Source: Acidobacteriaceae bacterium (GTDB lineage Bacteria; Acidobacteriota; Terriglobia; Terriglobales; Acidobacteriaceae). From it: a DNA stretch of 64,000 nucleotides. Shown piece by piece: positions 1 to 9,445 of the stretch. Under the pieces are notes generated by a model. The model searched no databases, had not been told where the DNA came from, and saw nothing but the letters and a program-made list of their open reading frames with translations. The DNA is taken from contig JASHOY010000347.1 in assembly GCA_030038435.1 (NCBI GenBank), forward strand, positions 1 to 64,000, given 5' to 3'. A program made the position numbers and the translations under genes. The stretch's first letter is position 1. Every line of letters starts with the position of its first letter.

Positions 1-1
1 C

Positions 2-55
2 ATGAAGATTATGATTGAGCCTGTTTCCGGAGCAGGTGCGGAACTGGGAGGGTAA
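2..55 (+). CDS. 3' end of an upstream reading frame (fragment)
   Basis: An open frame enters the window and stops at the TAA at 53-55, leaving a visible tail of about 17 residues ending AELGG. The stop lies 11 bases before the dehydrogenase start, and that gene's GGAGG ribosome site follows the stop directly, so the two are probably one operon. Too little is visible to name the product, and the frame could be fortuitous. Confidence 0.3.
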   Translation: MKIMIEPVSGAGAELGG

Positions 56-66
56 GGAGGGACGCA

Positions 67-1110
67 ATGGCCACCACTATGAAGGCCGCAGTCCTCCACG
101 GCCGTGAAGATGTAAGGATCGAAAGGGTCCCGGTGCCGGAAGCGGCGACGGGTGAACTCATTGTGCAAGTGGGCGCCGCGTTGACCTGCGGAACCGATCT
201 GAAGGTATTTCGGCGGGGCTATCACGCGCGCATGATCGTGCCCCCTGCGCTGTTCGGCCACGAACTGGCCGGCACGGTGGTTCAGGCAGGAGACGGCGTG
301 TCGGATTTTGGGCCCGGCGACCGCGTGGTGGCGCTGAATTCGGCTCCATGCGGGGAATGTTATTTCTGTTCGCGCGACCAGGAGAACCTGTGCGACGACC
401 TGCTGTTCAATAACGGCGCTTACGCGGAATACATTCGTATACCGGCGCGGATTGTGGCCAAAAACACATTGCATATTCCGGACCATGTAAAGCTGGAACA
501 TGCGGCGCTGACGGAACCGCTGGCCTGCGCGGTGCACGGGTTTGAGGACTCGAATCCGTGCCCCGGCGACACCGTAGCTGTGATCGGCGGCGGGCCGCTG
601 GGGCTGATGATTCTGCACGTGGCGGCGCTGGCAGGTTATGACGTGATTGCGCTGGTGCGGCACGAGGGTCAGGCAGAGGCGGCGCGGCAACTGGGAGCGA
701 CGCGTGTGGTGCAGACCGCAAACATTCGCAAGGCGATCCAGCAGACCCGCGCGCTGACGCCGGGGAGCCGCGGTGTGGACATTGCGATTGAAGCCGTAGG
801 CATTCCCGAGGCCTGGGAAGAGGCGTTGGAGCTGGTGCGCAAAGGCGGCACGGTGAACTTTTTCGGCGGCTGCGCTGTGGACACTAAGCTGACGCTTGAC
901 ACCAACCGCATGCACTATAGCGACATTACGCTGCGCGCGACGTTCCATCACACCCCGGAGCTCTGCCGGAAGGCGCTGGAGTTGATTGCCGGCGGGAAGT
1001 TTCAGTCGGGAGCCTTCATCACCGGGCACGCGCATCTCTACGAACTCAACCGCGTATTCGAGAAGTTGATGAAACGAAGCACCGAGATCAAGACCGCCAT
1101 TGTACCCTGA
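67..1110 (+). CDS. Zinc-dependent medium-chain alcohol dehydrogenase (sorbitol/threonine dehydrogenase-like)
   Basis: A 347-residue MDR-family NAD(P)-dependent dehydrogenase, expected to be cytoplasmic. C41 and the G-H-E motif at H65-E66 are the usual catalytic zinc ligands. C95, C98, C101 and C109 form the structural zinc lobe. The Rossmann motif GGGPLG follows at about 174-179. The ATG at 67 has a strong AAGGAGG site. The substrate cannot be read from the sequence. It ends 9 bp before hpnC and runs in the same direction, so it is probably co-transcribed with the squalene genes, which hints at, but does not prove, a role in isoprenoid or hopanoid metabolism. Confidence 0.9.
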   Translation: MATTMKAAVLHGREDVRIERVPVPEAATGELIVQVGAALTCGTDLKVFRRGYHARMIVPPALFGHELAGTVVQAGDGVSDFGPGDRVVALNSAPCGECYFCSRDQENLCDDLLFNNGAYAEYIRIPARIVAKNTLHIPDHVKLEHAALTEPLACAVHGFEDSNPCPGDTVAVIGGGPLGLMILHVAALAGYDVIALVRHEGQAEAARQLGATRVVQTANIRKAIQQTRALTPGSRGVDIAIEAVGIPEAWEEALELVRKGGTVNFFGGCAVDTKLTLDTNRMHYSDITLRATFHHTPELCRKALELIAGGKFQSGAFITGHAHLYELNRVFEKLMKRSTEIKTAIVP

Positions 1111-1119
1111 TAGCAGGCT

Positions 1120-2124
1120 ATGAACGCGGCAACGAGATCCCAGGAGAACGAAGCACAGCAGCAGAGCGAGCACGAGCTCGAGGAGCAGGGCTGGGCGGCG
1201 CTGCCGGCGGCCTACCGAATTCCGGAGAAGGCGCCGACGCTCGCCGAGGCCCTCGCATATTGCCGGCGGCTGGCTGAATCGCACTACGAGAATTTTCATG
1301 TAGCGACGTGGTTTCTTCCCAAAGCGCTGCGGCCGCACTTCCACGCCATATACGCCTATTGCCGCATCAGCGACGACCTGGGCGATGAAGTGCCGGACAG
1401 CGCGCAGGCCATGGCCCTTTTGAACCTGTGGGGAGGCGAGCTGGATGCGTGTTACGAGGGGCGGGCTCGGCATCCGGTGTTTGTGGCGCTCACAGCCACG
1501 ATTGGCGCCTGCGCGATTCCCAAGGAGCCGTTTGCGGATCTGCTGACGGCATTCCGTCAGGACCAGACAGTGAAGCGCTATGCGACGATGCACGATGTGC
1601 ACGGCTACTGCTTTAACTCGGCGAATCCGGTGGGGCGGCTGGTCTTGTATGCGTGCGGTGAAGCGAACGACGAGAACTTCCTGCTGTCAGACGCGACGTG
1701 CACGGCGCTGCAGCTCGCAAATTTCTGGCAGGACGTGCGCGTGGATTTCGGAAAAGGGCGCGTATACCTGCCGCAGGAGGACATGCGGCGCTTCGAGGTG
1801 AGCGACGAGACCATTGGGCGCGGCGTGGCTACGCCCGAGTTTCGGGCGCTGATGCGGTATGAGGTGGAATATGCGCGCAGCTTATTCGAAGTGGGATTGC
1901 CGCTGATCGGAAAGGTGAACCGCGATTTGGCCATCGATCTCGATCTTTTCAGCAGGGGCGGCCTGGAAATTCTGCGCGCCATCGAGCGACGGGATTACGA
2001 TGTCTTGAGTGCGCGCCCGGCCATATCCAGGCGCACCAAGCTGGCCCTGGCGATGCGCGCCCTGGGCGGCAAGGCGCTGCCGTTTCTACGCCTCAAAATG
2101 GAATCTGCAGGAAAGGCTGCTTGA
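1120..2124 (+). CDS. hpnC: Squalene synthase HpnC (hydroxysqualene-forming)
   Basis: Trans-isoprenyl diphosphate synthase fold, 334 residues. In the HpnCDE route HpnC converts presqualene diphosphate to hydroxysqualene. The first Asp-rich motif is DDLGDE at 85-90 and the second is WQDVRVD at 203-209; both bind magnesium-diphosphate. A Glu/Gln-rich N-terminal extension of about 25 residues precedes the conserved core. It is followed by hpnD with a 4-base overlap and then hpnE, the usual order of the three-gene pathway. The HpnC/HpnD distinction rests on gene order and on the RVDFGKGRVYLP region. Confidence 0.93.
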   Translation: MNAATRSQENEAQQQSEHELEEQGWAALPAAYRIPEKAPTLAEALAYCRRLAESHYENFHVATWFLPKALRPHFHAIYAYCRISDDLGDEVPDSAQAMALLNLWGGELDACYEGRARHPVFVALTATIGACAIPKEPFADLLTAFRQDQTVKRYATMHDVHGYCFNSANPVGRLVLYACGEANDENFLLSDATCTALQLANFWQDVRVDFGKGRVYLPQEDMRRFEVSDETIGRGVATPEFRALMRYEVEYARSLFEVGLPLIGKVNRDLAIDLDLFSRGGLEILRAIERRDYDVLSARPAISRRTKLALAMRALGGKALPFLRLKMESAGKAA

Positions 2125-3047
2125 CCCGAACAGAATCATCGGACGAGCGTACCCTCAGGCAGGCCTACGCGATATGCCGCGCCATTGCCCGGCGCGAAGC
2201 CAGGAACTTCTACTACGCCTTTATTGCACTTCCAGAGCCGCGGCGCAACGCCATCTGTGCTGTCTACGCGTTTATGCGCCGGGCTGACGATATCAGCGAT
2301 GACGAAACGCTTCCGCCGGAAGTGCGCCGTGAGCACCTTGATAAATGGCTTGCGGATTGGCACGCGGTGTGTGCATCCGGGCGCACCGTCGATCCCGTGT
2401 TTCGCGCAGTACAGGATGCAACCCAGCGGTTCGGAATCCCGCTGGCGCTGTTGGACGAGCTGGTGGCGGGGACGGCAATGGATTTGAACCGGGCTTCGAA
2501 TCGTGCCCCGGACACCTATGCCACGTTTGCGGACTTGTACCGGTACTGCTATCTGGTGGCGTCCGTGGTGGGGCTGGTATGCATTCGAATCTTTGGATAC
2601 AGCGACGCGGCGGCGGAAAAGCTGGCAGAGGAGACGGGCGTAGCTTTCCAGTTGACGAATATTCTGCGCGATGTGGCCGAGGACACGGCGCGGAATCGCG
2701 TGTATCTGCCGCTGGACGATATGGCGCGGCATGGGGTTTCGCTGGATGAAGTGTTGCACCGCAAAGCGGGTATGCCGCCGACTGCGAAGGAGCGTGCGTT
2801 GCTAAAGGAGATAGCAGGGCGGGCGGAGGAGTTTTATGGATCGGCGCGAAGGCTGGTGCCGCTGATCGACCGCGAAAGCCGTCCGGCGCTGCGGGTGCTT
2901 GTGAGCATTTATCACGCGCTGCTGGAGCGGATCCGCGCGGCCGATTACGACGTGTTTTCGCGGCGGGCAAGCGTGCCGGTGGCGCGAAAGTTGGCGATTG
3001 CAGGGGCGGGCCTGGCGGGAATGGCGTGGGCACGGTTTTTGTCTTAG
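2121..3047 (+). CDS. hpnD: Presqualene diphosphate synthase HpnD
   Basis: A 308-residue squalene/phytoene synthase family enzyme that joins two farnesyl diphosphates into presqualene diphosphate. Asp-rich motifs are DDISDDE at 56-62 and RDVAED at 183-188, followed by the family motif NRVYLPLDD. The start is a TTG at 2121 that overlaps the TGA of hpnC (TTGA), which implies translational coupling. The C-terminal residues after 290 are hydrophobic and Ala/Gly-rich, compatible with membrane contact. Confidence 0.94.
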   Translation: MTRTESSDERTLRQAYAICRAIARREARNFYYAFIALPEPRRNAICAVYAFMRRADDISDDETLPPEVRREHLDKWLADWHAVCASGRTVDPVFRAVQDATQRFGIPLALLDELVAGTAMDLNRASNRAPDTYATFADLYRYCYLVASVVGLVCIRIFGYSDAAAEKLAEETGVAFQLTNILRDVAEDTARNRVYLPLDDMARHGVSLDEVLHRKAGMPPTAKERALLKEIAGRAEEFYGSARRLVPLIDRESRPALRVLVSIYHALLERIRAADYDVFSRRASVPVARKLAIAGAGLAGMAWARFLS

Positions 3048-3242
3048 CCGTGATGCAGAGAGAATTTTTTGGTCCGCGGCGCTCCCGGCGCATCGATTTG
3101 CAAACACGAAAGTGGCAGTTTGGCGGCGCGCGGTCATTGATCAGATGAAAATGAACCACGCGGGTGCCAATCGCTGGTCCCCGAAATTGGGACCGGAGAT
3201 AACCGGATTGGGTACAAGACCAAGTTGTCATAAACCTGGGGA
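3048..3242. other. Intergenic spacer hpnD-hpnE with a short hairpin
   Basis: The 195-bp spacer is long for an operon whose other members overlap. It holds a 6-bp perfect hairpin, GGTCCC at 3176-3181 and GGGACC at 3189-3194, without a following T-run. It may be a processing or pausing site rather than a terminator. No promoter is obvious. Confidence 0.4.
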
Positions 3243-4682
3243 GTGAATTTGTCCTGCTCAAGAGAAACCTGGGAAACATCTGTTGCCGTGATTGGCGGCG
3301 GCGTAGCCGGGATGAGCGCGGCCTGCGCGCTGGCGGAAGCCGGCTTTCCGGTGCGGCTGCTGGAGCGGCGCGGGTATCTGGGCGGACGGGCGAGCTCGTA
3401 TCTGCATCCCGGGGTGAACGAGGTCATCGACAACTGCCAGCATGTGCTGTTCGGGTGCTGCACAAATCTCATTGGCTTCTACCGGCGCATTGGAGCGCTG
3501 GAGCGCATTCACTGGTCGAGCGGAATGACAATGATCGAACCGGGCACGGGAAGGCGCACCCTGCTGGGGCCGTCGAAGCTGGGGCCGCTGGAATTGCCCG
3601 CCCCTTTGCACGCGCTGCCGAAGATGCTGGCGGCAAAAGCTTTCACGCGGGCGGATAAGAAGGCGATTGCGCGGGCGTTTGCTGCGCTGCTGCGGCCAAT
3701 GCCACCGGATACCAGAGAGGATCTGGCTTCCTGGTTAACCAGACATAACCAGACGCCGGGAGCGATTGAACGGTTCTGGCGGCTGGTTCTGGCCAGTGCG
3801 CTGAATGCCGATCTGGATGCGATTGCGGTGCCCTATGCGGCCAAGGTGGTGCGGGAGCTGTTCATGAATTCCGCCGAAGCCGGGCGCATGGGCATGAGCA
3901 CTGTGCCGTTGAGCCAGCTATACGAAGGCGCGGCGGAGTTTCTCAAGCATCGCGGTTCGGAGGTCGTCTTCAACGCCAGCGTTGAATCGGCGGAGTGGGA
4001 TGAAGGGAATTCGCAATGGGCGATTGCAACGCGGAACGGGACGGTGACCGCCGATTTTCTGGTGCCGGCGCTGCCATTTGAGGCAATGGGGAAGCTGGCG
4101 GCGCAGATGCCGCCGGCGGAGGGAGTTGCGGAGCTGGCGGCGCAGATCGAGCGGCACGAGCATTGGCCGATTTGCAGCGCGCATCTGTGGTTCGATCGGG
4201 AGATTACGGATCTGGAGCACGCGATATTGCTCGATCGGGATTTGCACTGGATGTATAACAAGGGCCGGCTGCAGCCGTGGCGCGAGCGGCGCGGGAGTTA
4301 CCTGGAGTTATTGGTAAGTGCATCGCGAAGCTTTGCGGCGCTGACGCGGGAAGCGGCGATCGAGAAGGCGGTGAGCGAACTGCAGGAGTTTTTCCCAGAG
4401 GCGGCGGGGGCCAAGCTGGAAAAGGCGGCGGTGGTGAAAGAAGTGCGAGCGACGTTCGGTGTGCCGCCGGGAATTGACGCGGCGCGGCCGGGAGCGGTTT
4501 CGCCGTGGCCGCAGTGCTTTCTGGCCGGGGATTGGACGGCGACGGGTTGGCCCTCGACAATGGAGAGCGCGGCGCGATCGGGGCATCTGGCGGCGGAAGC
4601 GGTGTGCCGGGCGATTGGCGCGGAACAGAAGTTCCTGGAGTCGGATTTGAAGCCGCGGGGGCTGATGCGGTGGGTACGCTAA
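3243..4682 (+). CDS. hpnE: Hydroxysqualene dehydroxylase HpnE
   Basis: An FAD-dependent amine-oxidase/phytoene-desaturase-like protein of 479 residues that reduces hydroxysqualene to squalene in the HpnCDE route. The dinucleotide motif GGGVAG lies at 18-23, followed by the ERRGYLGGRA region typical of this family. Near the C terminus, FLAGDWTATGWPSTMESA is the second FAD-contact block. The GTG at 3243 sits on the GGGGAG at 3238-3243, so the in-frame TTG at 3249, five bases after that site, is an equally good or better start. The gene faces the ROK kinase, 31 bp apart. Confidence 0.92.
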   Translation: MNLSCSRETWETSVAVIGGGVAGMSAACALAEAGFPVRLLERRGYLGGRASSYLHPGVNEVIDNCQHVLFGCCTNLIGFYRRIGALERIHWSSGMTMIEPGTGRRTLLGPSKLGPLELPAPLHALPKMLAAKAFTRADKKAIARAFAALLRPMPPDTREDLASWLTRHNQTPGAIERFWRLVLASALNADLDAIAVPYAAKVVRELFMNSAEAGRMGMSTVPLSQLYEGAAEFLKHRGSEVVFNASVESAEWDEGNSQWAIATRNGTVTADFLVPALPFEAMGKLAAQMPPAEGVAELAAQIERHEHWPICSAHLWFDREITDLEHAILLDRDLHWMYNKGRLQPWRERRGSYLELLVSASRSFAALTREAAIEKAVSELQEFFPEAAGAKLEKAAVVKEVRATFGVPPGIDAARPGAVSPWPQCFLAGDWTATGWPSTMESAARSGHLAAEAVCRAIGAEQKFLESDLKPRGLMRWVR

Positions 4683-4713
4683 GGAAGCGGGGGCGCGCAA
4701 TAGAAACTGGATT

Positions 4714-5469
4714 TCAACCGGAATCCCGCCACAACGCTACCCCGCCGAGGAGGCCGTCTTCGTTGGAGACGATGCGGACGTTGGGGGGGAGATCGAAGGT
4801 GATTTTCCTGGCGTTGCCGCCGCCGATGTAGAGGCGGTCCCAGTTGAAGGTCGCGGCGGTCTGGGCGACGGCTTCCTGGAGCAGCTTGTTCCAGTGCTTT
4901 TTGCCATATTTTTTGAGGCCCCGGGCGCCGAGGTAGTCCTCGTAGGTCTTTTTGCGCCAGGGGTGGTGGCCGAGCTCGAGGCCGGGGCAGAGCTTGCCGT
5001 CAGTGAAGAGCGAGAAGCCCATGCCGGTGCCGAGAGTGATGATCATCTCGACGCCCTCGCCTTTGACGGCCCCGTAGCCCTGCACAGAGGCGTCGTTGGC
5101 TACGCGGGCAGGCTTCTTCCAGCGCTTTTCGACGGCATCCTGAAGGTGGAAATGGGCCCAGAGGGGGTGCAGATTTACGGCGATGTAAGTTACGCCGCGC
5201 TTGATAACACCGGGAAAACCGACGGAGACGCGGTCAAAGCCGGGAAGCTGGGCCTGGAGGCCGTCGAGCGCGTCGAGCACAGCCTTCGGCGTGGCGGGAA
5301 TGGGGGTGGGGACGCGCAGACGCTCGCTGAGGGGCCTGCCTTTGGGGTCAAGAAGCATAGCTTTGAGGCCGGTGCCGCCTATATCGATGGCGAGAGTGAC
5401 CGGCGCCGAGGAAAGAATGGAATTGCGGCGGCGGAGAGAAGATTTGACGGAAGGGGGTTTTGGGCTCAT
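4714..5469 (-). CDS. ppgK: ROK-family sugar kinase, polyphosphate glucokinase-like
   Basis: A 251-residue kinase of the ASKHA fold. Near the N terminus AIDIGGTGLKAMLLD is the phosphate-binding loop. The middle has GFPGVIKRGV and the ROK-type catalytic region ANDASVQGYG, and the late GTGMGF and YIGGGNAR loops complete the nucleotide site. The order and length match bacterial polyphosphate-glucose phosphotransferases, which make glucose 6-phosphate from polyphosphate or ATP; the phosphodonor is inferred from overall similarity. The start chosen is the ATG at 5469, because the region up to an in-frame ATG at 5508 is not family-like. Confidence 0.82.
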   Translation of the reverse strand: MSPKPPSVKSSLRRRNSILSSAPVTLAIDIGGTGLKAMLLDPKGRPLSERLRVPTPIPATPKAVLDALDGLQAQLPGFDRVSVGFPGVIKRGVTYIAVNLHPLWAHFHLQDAVEKRWKKPARVANDASVQGYGAVKGEGVEMIITLGTGMGFSLFTDGKLCPGLELGHHPWRKKTYEDYLGARGLKKYGKKHWNKLLQEAVAQTAATFNWDRLYIGGGNARKITFDLPPNVRIVSNEDGLLGGVALWRDSG

Positions 5470-5588
5470 CAGAAATGATTTTACTGTTGGTGGCCGGAAG
5501 AACTGCAAGTCCGCGAGCCAGCGAGTCAGCAGTCAGCAAGCCGGCGAGGCAGCGGGTCAGAGGCGGCGGGCGTTCAGGCCGGATCGCC

Positions 5589-5594
5589 TACACT
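5589..5594 (+). promoter_or_regulatory. Candidate -10 element (TACACT) of priA
   Basis: TACACT ends 9 nt before the priA ATG. No Shine-Dalgarno match and no convincing -35 are visible. One of ten similar cases in this window. Confidence 0.4.
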
Positions 5595-5603
5595 GATTGT
5601 TCC

Positions 5604-8102
5604 ATGCCTGTTTATTTCGAAGTCGCGCTGCCTGTGCCGTTGGATCGCACATTCACCTACACGGCGCCAGACATGCAGGCACCCAGGCGCGGATGCCGCG
5701 TGATTGCACCCTTCCGTAATGAGAAGCTGATCGGCGTGGTGACGGCGGTAGAGGTGGAGGCGCCAGCAGATTTCGAGGTGCGGCGTGTCGAGGCGGTGCT
5801 CGACGACGAGCCCCTACTTAGCGAGCATCTGATGGCGCTCGCCGGTTGGGTGGCGCAGTACTACATTGCGCCGCTAGGCGAGGTATTGCGGGCGATGCTG
5901 CCGCTGATGGCGGAGGTGCGGAGGTCGGTTTTCTACCGCATTACGGACCTGGGCCGGGATGTGCTGGCGAAGAGTGTCGACGGGGATGGTGAGTTATCCC
6001 ACTCTTTGCGCAAAGGCGGCGAAAAGCATGGGACGCAGAGCCTGTGGGGAGGGGATCGCGACATAGAGCGGCGAGTGCTCGAGCGCCTGATGCCGGGAGA
6101 GCCAGTGAAGGTTTCCACGCTGCGCACGGCTACAGCGGTTTCGCTGCCGGTGCTGGCCGGGATGGTGCGCAAGAAGTGGATTGCGCGCGAGACGGCGGCG
6201 GCAGAGCGCGATGCGCGGCGCATGGAGCGGTACGTGATGCTGATCCCCGAAACGCGACTGCCTCGGCTGACGGAGAAGCAGCAGGCGATTCTGGCGGAAT
6301 TGGCGGCATGCGGGGGAGAGCTGCCACTGGCCGAATTGCGGCGCAAAGCACTGCCTTCATCCACGCTGCTAACGCTGGTGCGGCGGGAACTGGTGCGGAT
6401 TGAGGAGCGGCCGGCGAAGTTTCATTTGGGTGCAATTGCGCCGGCGGGGCCGGAGTTTGCGCTGAACGGCACTCAAACCCAGGCGATGGAACTGGTAATC
6501 AGCGCCTTGGGCGGCTTCAAATCGTTTTTGCTGCACGGCGTCACCGGATCGGGGAAGACGGCGGTATATCTGGCAGCAATGCAAAGGGCGCTGGAGCGTG
6601 GAATGAGCTCGATTTTGCTGGTGCCGGAGATTGGGCTGACTCCGCAGATGGCGGGTCTGCTTGACCGGGCGTTCGGATCAAAGGTGGCGCTGCTGCACTC
6701 GGCGTTGACGCCGGAAGAACGCAGCGAACAGTGGCGGCGGATCCGGCGAGGCGAGGCGCCGGTCGTGGTGGGAACGCGTTCCGCCATTTTCGCGCCCGCG
6801 CCGAACCTGGGCCTGATCCTGGTGGATGAGGAGCACGATGGCAGCTACAAGCAGGAGGAGACGCCGCGCTATCATGCGCGCGATGTAGCGGTGATGCGTG
6901 CCAAGCTTGCAGGGGCGGTGGTAGTGCTGGGATCGGCGACGCCGTCGCTGGAGAGTTGGCAGAATGCGGCGCAGGGCAAGTATGCGCGGGTCACCATGAG
7001 CGAGCGAGTGATGAACCGCCCGCTGCCTGCCGTGGAACTGATTGACATGCGGCGCGAGTTTCAGGAGACGGGACAGGAGCAGCTCTTTTCGCGATCGTTG
7101 ATATCGCAGACCAAAGCCGCGCTCGAACGCGGTGAGCAGGCGCTGATTCTGTTGAACCGGCGCGGGTACTCATTTGTGGTGATGTGCCGGGCGTGCGGAG
7201 AAAAGCTCGAATGCCGGAACTGCGCGATTGCGCTGACGCATCACAAGCCGGCCGGGGAAGAAGCGGAAGTCGCCCGTGCGGGGCAGCGGCTGGAGTGCCA
7301 TTATTGCGGGTATCGGCGGACGGTGCCGACGCGTTGCCCGAAGTGCGACAGCGAGCACCTTTATTACCTTGGCGCAGGTTCGCAGCAGGGCGAGGAACGG
7401 CTGGCGGAGATTTTCCCGTTTGCGCGGATGGGGAGGATGGACCGCGATTCGGTGCGCGGCCGCCATGACCTGGAGCGGCTGCTGGCGCGGCTGCACACAG
7501 GGGAGATCAATCTGCTGGTGGGTACACAGATGATCGCCAAGGGACATGATATTCACGGCGTCACGCTGGTGGGCGTGGTGGGTTGCGATCATGCGCTTGC
7601 GCTGCCGGATTTTCGTGCGGCGGAGCGGGTCTTTCAGCTGATGACGCAGGTTTCAGGCCGCGCCGGTCGCGGCGATTTGCCGGGACGGGTAGTGGTGCAG
7701 ACGTATTACCCCGATCACTACGCGGTTCGGGCAGCAACCGCCCATGACTATGAAAGCTTTGCCGCACGCGAGTTGAAATACCGGCGGTGGATGCATTATC
7801 CGCCGTATAGCGCGCTGGCCAACGTGCTGGTGCAATCACAGAAACTGGAAGAAGCGGCGAAGTGGTCGGCAGCGCTGGGCAAGTGGTTCGAGGCAAGCCC
7901 GCCAGAGAATGTGCGCGTGCTGGGACCGTGCACGGCCCCGATTGCCCGCATCAAGGGCGTGTATCGTTTCCACCTGATTTTGAAGTCGAATTCGCGGAGG
8001 GCACTGAGTGTTGCGTTGCGCGGCATGCTGGCGCAGGCCGATGCGGCAGGCGTTCCGCGGAGGAGCGTGGTCGTGGATGTAGATGCACTGCGGTTGATGT
8101 GA
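5604..8102 (+). CDS. priA: Primosomal protein N' (replication restart helicase PriA)
   Basis: A 3'-to-5' DNA helicase of 832 residues that reloads the replisome at stalled forks. The N-terminal fork-binding domain begins PVYFEVALPVPLDRTFTY. Walker A GVTGSGKT is at 312-319 and the DEEH box is near 408. The zinc-binding region has the Cys pairs CRAC, CRNC, CHYC and CPKC, followed by GAGSQQGEE and the helicase motifs GTQMIAKGHD and QVSGRAGR. The ATG at 5604 starts the conserved domain; the frame is open upstream to 5460 but that stretch overlaps repeat-like spacer. Divergent from the ROK kinase. Confidence 0.95.
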   Translation: MPVYFEVALPVPLDRTFTYTAPDMQAPRRGCRVIAPFRNEKLIGVVTAVEVEAPADFEVRRVEAVLDDEPLLSEHLMALAGWVAQYYIAPLGEVLRAMLPLMAEVRRSVFYRITDLGRDVLAKSVDGDGELSHSLRKGGEKHGTQSLWGGDRDIERRVLERLMPGEPVKVSTLRTATAVSLPVLAGMVRKKWIARETAAAERDARRMERYVMLIPETRLPRLTEKQQAILAELAACGGELPLAELRRKALPSSTLLTLVRRELVRIEERPAKFHLGAIAPAGPEFALNGTQTQAMELVISALGGFKSFLLHGVTGSGKTAVYLAAMQRALERGMSSILLVPEIGLTPQMAGLLDRAFGSKVALLHSALTPEERSEQWRRIRRGEAPVVVGTRSAIFAPAPNLGLILVDEEHDGSYKQEETPRYHARDVAVMRAKLAGAVVVLGSATPSLESWQNAAQGKYARVTMSERVMNRPLPAVELIDMRREFQETGQEQLFSRSLISQTKAALERGEQALILLNRRGYSFVVMCRACGEKLECRNCAIALTHHKPAGEEAEVARAGQRLECHYCGYRRTVPTRCPKCDSEHLYYLGAGSQQGEERLAEIFPFARMGRMDRDSVRGRHDLERLLARLHTGEINLLVGTQMIAKGHDIHGVTLVGVVGCDHALALPDFRAAERVFQLMTQVSGRAGRGDLPGRVVVQTYYPDHYAVRAATAHDYESFAARELKYRRWMHYPPYSALANVLVQSQKLEEAAKWSAALGKWFEASPPENVRVLGPCTAPIARIKGVYRFHLILKSNSRRALSVALRGMLAQADAAGVPRRSVVVDVDALRLM

Positions 8103-8235
8103 CTGCGACGAGTCGGCAGGTCATGGTGATCAGCGAGTCGGCCCGCCAGCTCCTCACCAGGCGAATTCATCGCTCTGGTTGCACCATTCCGGTTCCTCAC
8201 AGGCTCAGTGCCGGTGTGGGCGAATGGAGACAAAT

Positions 8236-8535
8236 TTAGTCTGCTGCCGACTGCCGCGGAGACTCTCCCTCAAGGGAGTGCAGATCTTTTCCGGGTTTAA
8301 AGCGAACGGCCTTTCCTGGAGTGATGCTGACCTCGGTCCCGGTGCGGGGATTCCGGCCGATACCAGTTTTGCGGGCACGGACGCTGAAAACGCCAAATCC
8401 GCGCAGTTCGATGCGCTCACCTGCCGCCAGGGCCTGTTTCAGACCCTCGAATACCGTATCCACCGCAGCTTCGGCCTTGCTGCGCGGCAGACCCGTGCGC
8501 TCGATTACGTGATGGACGATGTCCTGCTTAATCAA
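8236..8535 (-). CDS. HU/IHF-family nucleoid DNA-binding protein
   Basis: A 99-residue histone-like protein. The beta-arm signature GFGVFSVRARKTGIGRNP runs into the KAVRFKPGKDL end of the family, with the helical dimerisation part in the first 45 residues. It bends DNA and shapes the nucleoid as a dimer. The start is a TTG at 8535, eight bases after GAGG. It faces priA tail to tail across 133 bp. Whether it is HU or IHF cannot be decided from the sequence. Confidence 0.93.
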   Translation of the reverse strand: MIKQDIVHHVIERTGLPRSKAEAAVDTVFEGLKQALAAGERIELRGFGVFSVRARKTGIGRNPRTGTEVSITPGKAVRFKPGKDLHSLEGESPRQSAAD

Positions 8536-8786
8536 TGGGGTAACCTCGCTGGCGGAACTCTAAAGACTTTACTACGCCTTACAGGTGAGATGCTACAGGT
8601 TTCCGGCAGGAAATGAAAACCCCGGAGCAGAATCGGCCGCAGGCCATGGGGCAGAAATGCGAAAAACGGGGCGCGAGGGAAGGCAATTTGTCAATTACCG
8701 CCGGCTTCCTTATGATGAATTTTCGCATTGCGCAAAGCGGTGCAAAAAGATTCGCGTGCAGAGGATGCTGCGCGCCACGGAGAGCT

Positions 8787-9341
8787 ATGGCGATTCTGAG
8801 CGACCGGTGGATCAGGGAACAGGCCCTGAATCATGCCATGATCGAACCTTTCAGCGAAAAACAGGTTGCCGCCGGGGTTATTTCCTATGGACTTTCATCT
8901 TACGGCTACGATCTGCGCGTCTCCGACGAATTCAAAATCTTCACCAATGTCAACAGCGCGATTATCGATCCCAAAGCGTTCGATGAGCGTTCCTTCGTCA
9001 CCGTGCATGCGGCTTCAGTCATCATTCCTCCCAATTCATTTGCGCTGGCTCGCTCGGTGGAGTACTTCCGCATCCCACGAGATGTGCTGACAATCTGCGT
9101 GGGCAAATCCACATATGCGCGCTGCGGAATCATAGTGAACGTGACGCCCTTTGAGCCGGAGTGGGAAGGATTTGTGACGCTGGAAATTTCCAATACAACG
9201 CCTTTGCCGGCGAAGATTTACGCCAACGAAGGTTTGTGCCAGATTCTGTTTTTCCTGGGGAACGAGCCCTGCGAAATCAGCTATGCCGATCGCAAGGGCA
9301 AATATCAAAAGCAGCAGGGAATTGTGCTTCCCAAATTGTGA
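8787..9341 (+). CDS. dcd: dCTP deaminase
   Basis: A 184-residue homotrimeric dUTPase-fold enzyme that deaminates dCTP to dUTP for thymidylate supply. Diagnostic blocks are [13 protein letters not shown] near residue 37, GKSTYARCG around 108, and the catalytic Glu region [18 protein letters not shown]. The ATG at 8787 has GGAGAG at 8779-8784 just upstream. An in-frame extension back to 8613 has no family similarity and is left out. Confidence 0.95.
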   Translation: MAILSDRWIREQALNHAMIEPFSEKQVAAGVISYGLSSYGYDLRVSDEFKIFTNVNSAIIDPKAFDERSFVTVHAASVIIPPNSFALARSVEYFRIPRDVLTICVGKSTYARCGIIVNVTPFEPEWEGFVTLEISNTTPLPAKIYANEGLCQILFFLGNEPCEISYADRKGKYQKQQGIVLPKL

Positions 9342-9445
9342 AGTTCTCCGGCATCTACGGTGCTTGACGGGGATTCCTGAAGGGAGCATTCTTCGCGGCC
9401 GAGCGCGGGGCGTCCGAATCCGCCGTCCGTTCTGGGAGGAGCGGA

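Noticed and set aside
2293-3279. 328-codon open frame on the minus strand
   Set aside because: Lies opposite hpnD and the start of hpnE; Pro/Arg-rich with no recognisable domain.
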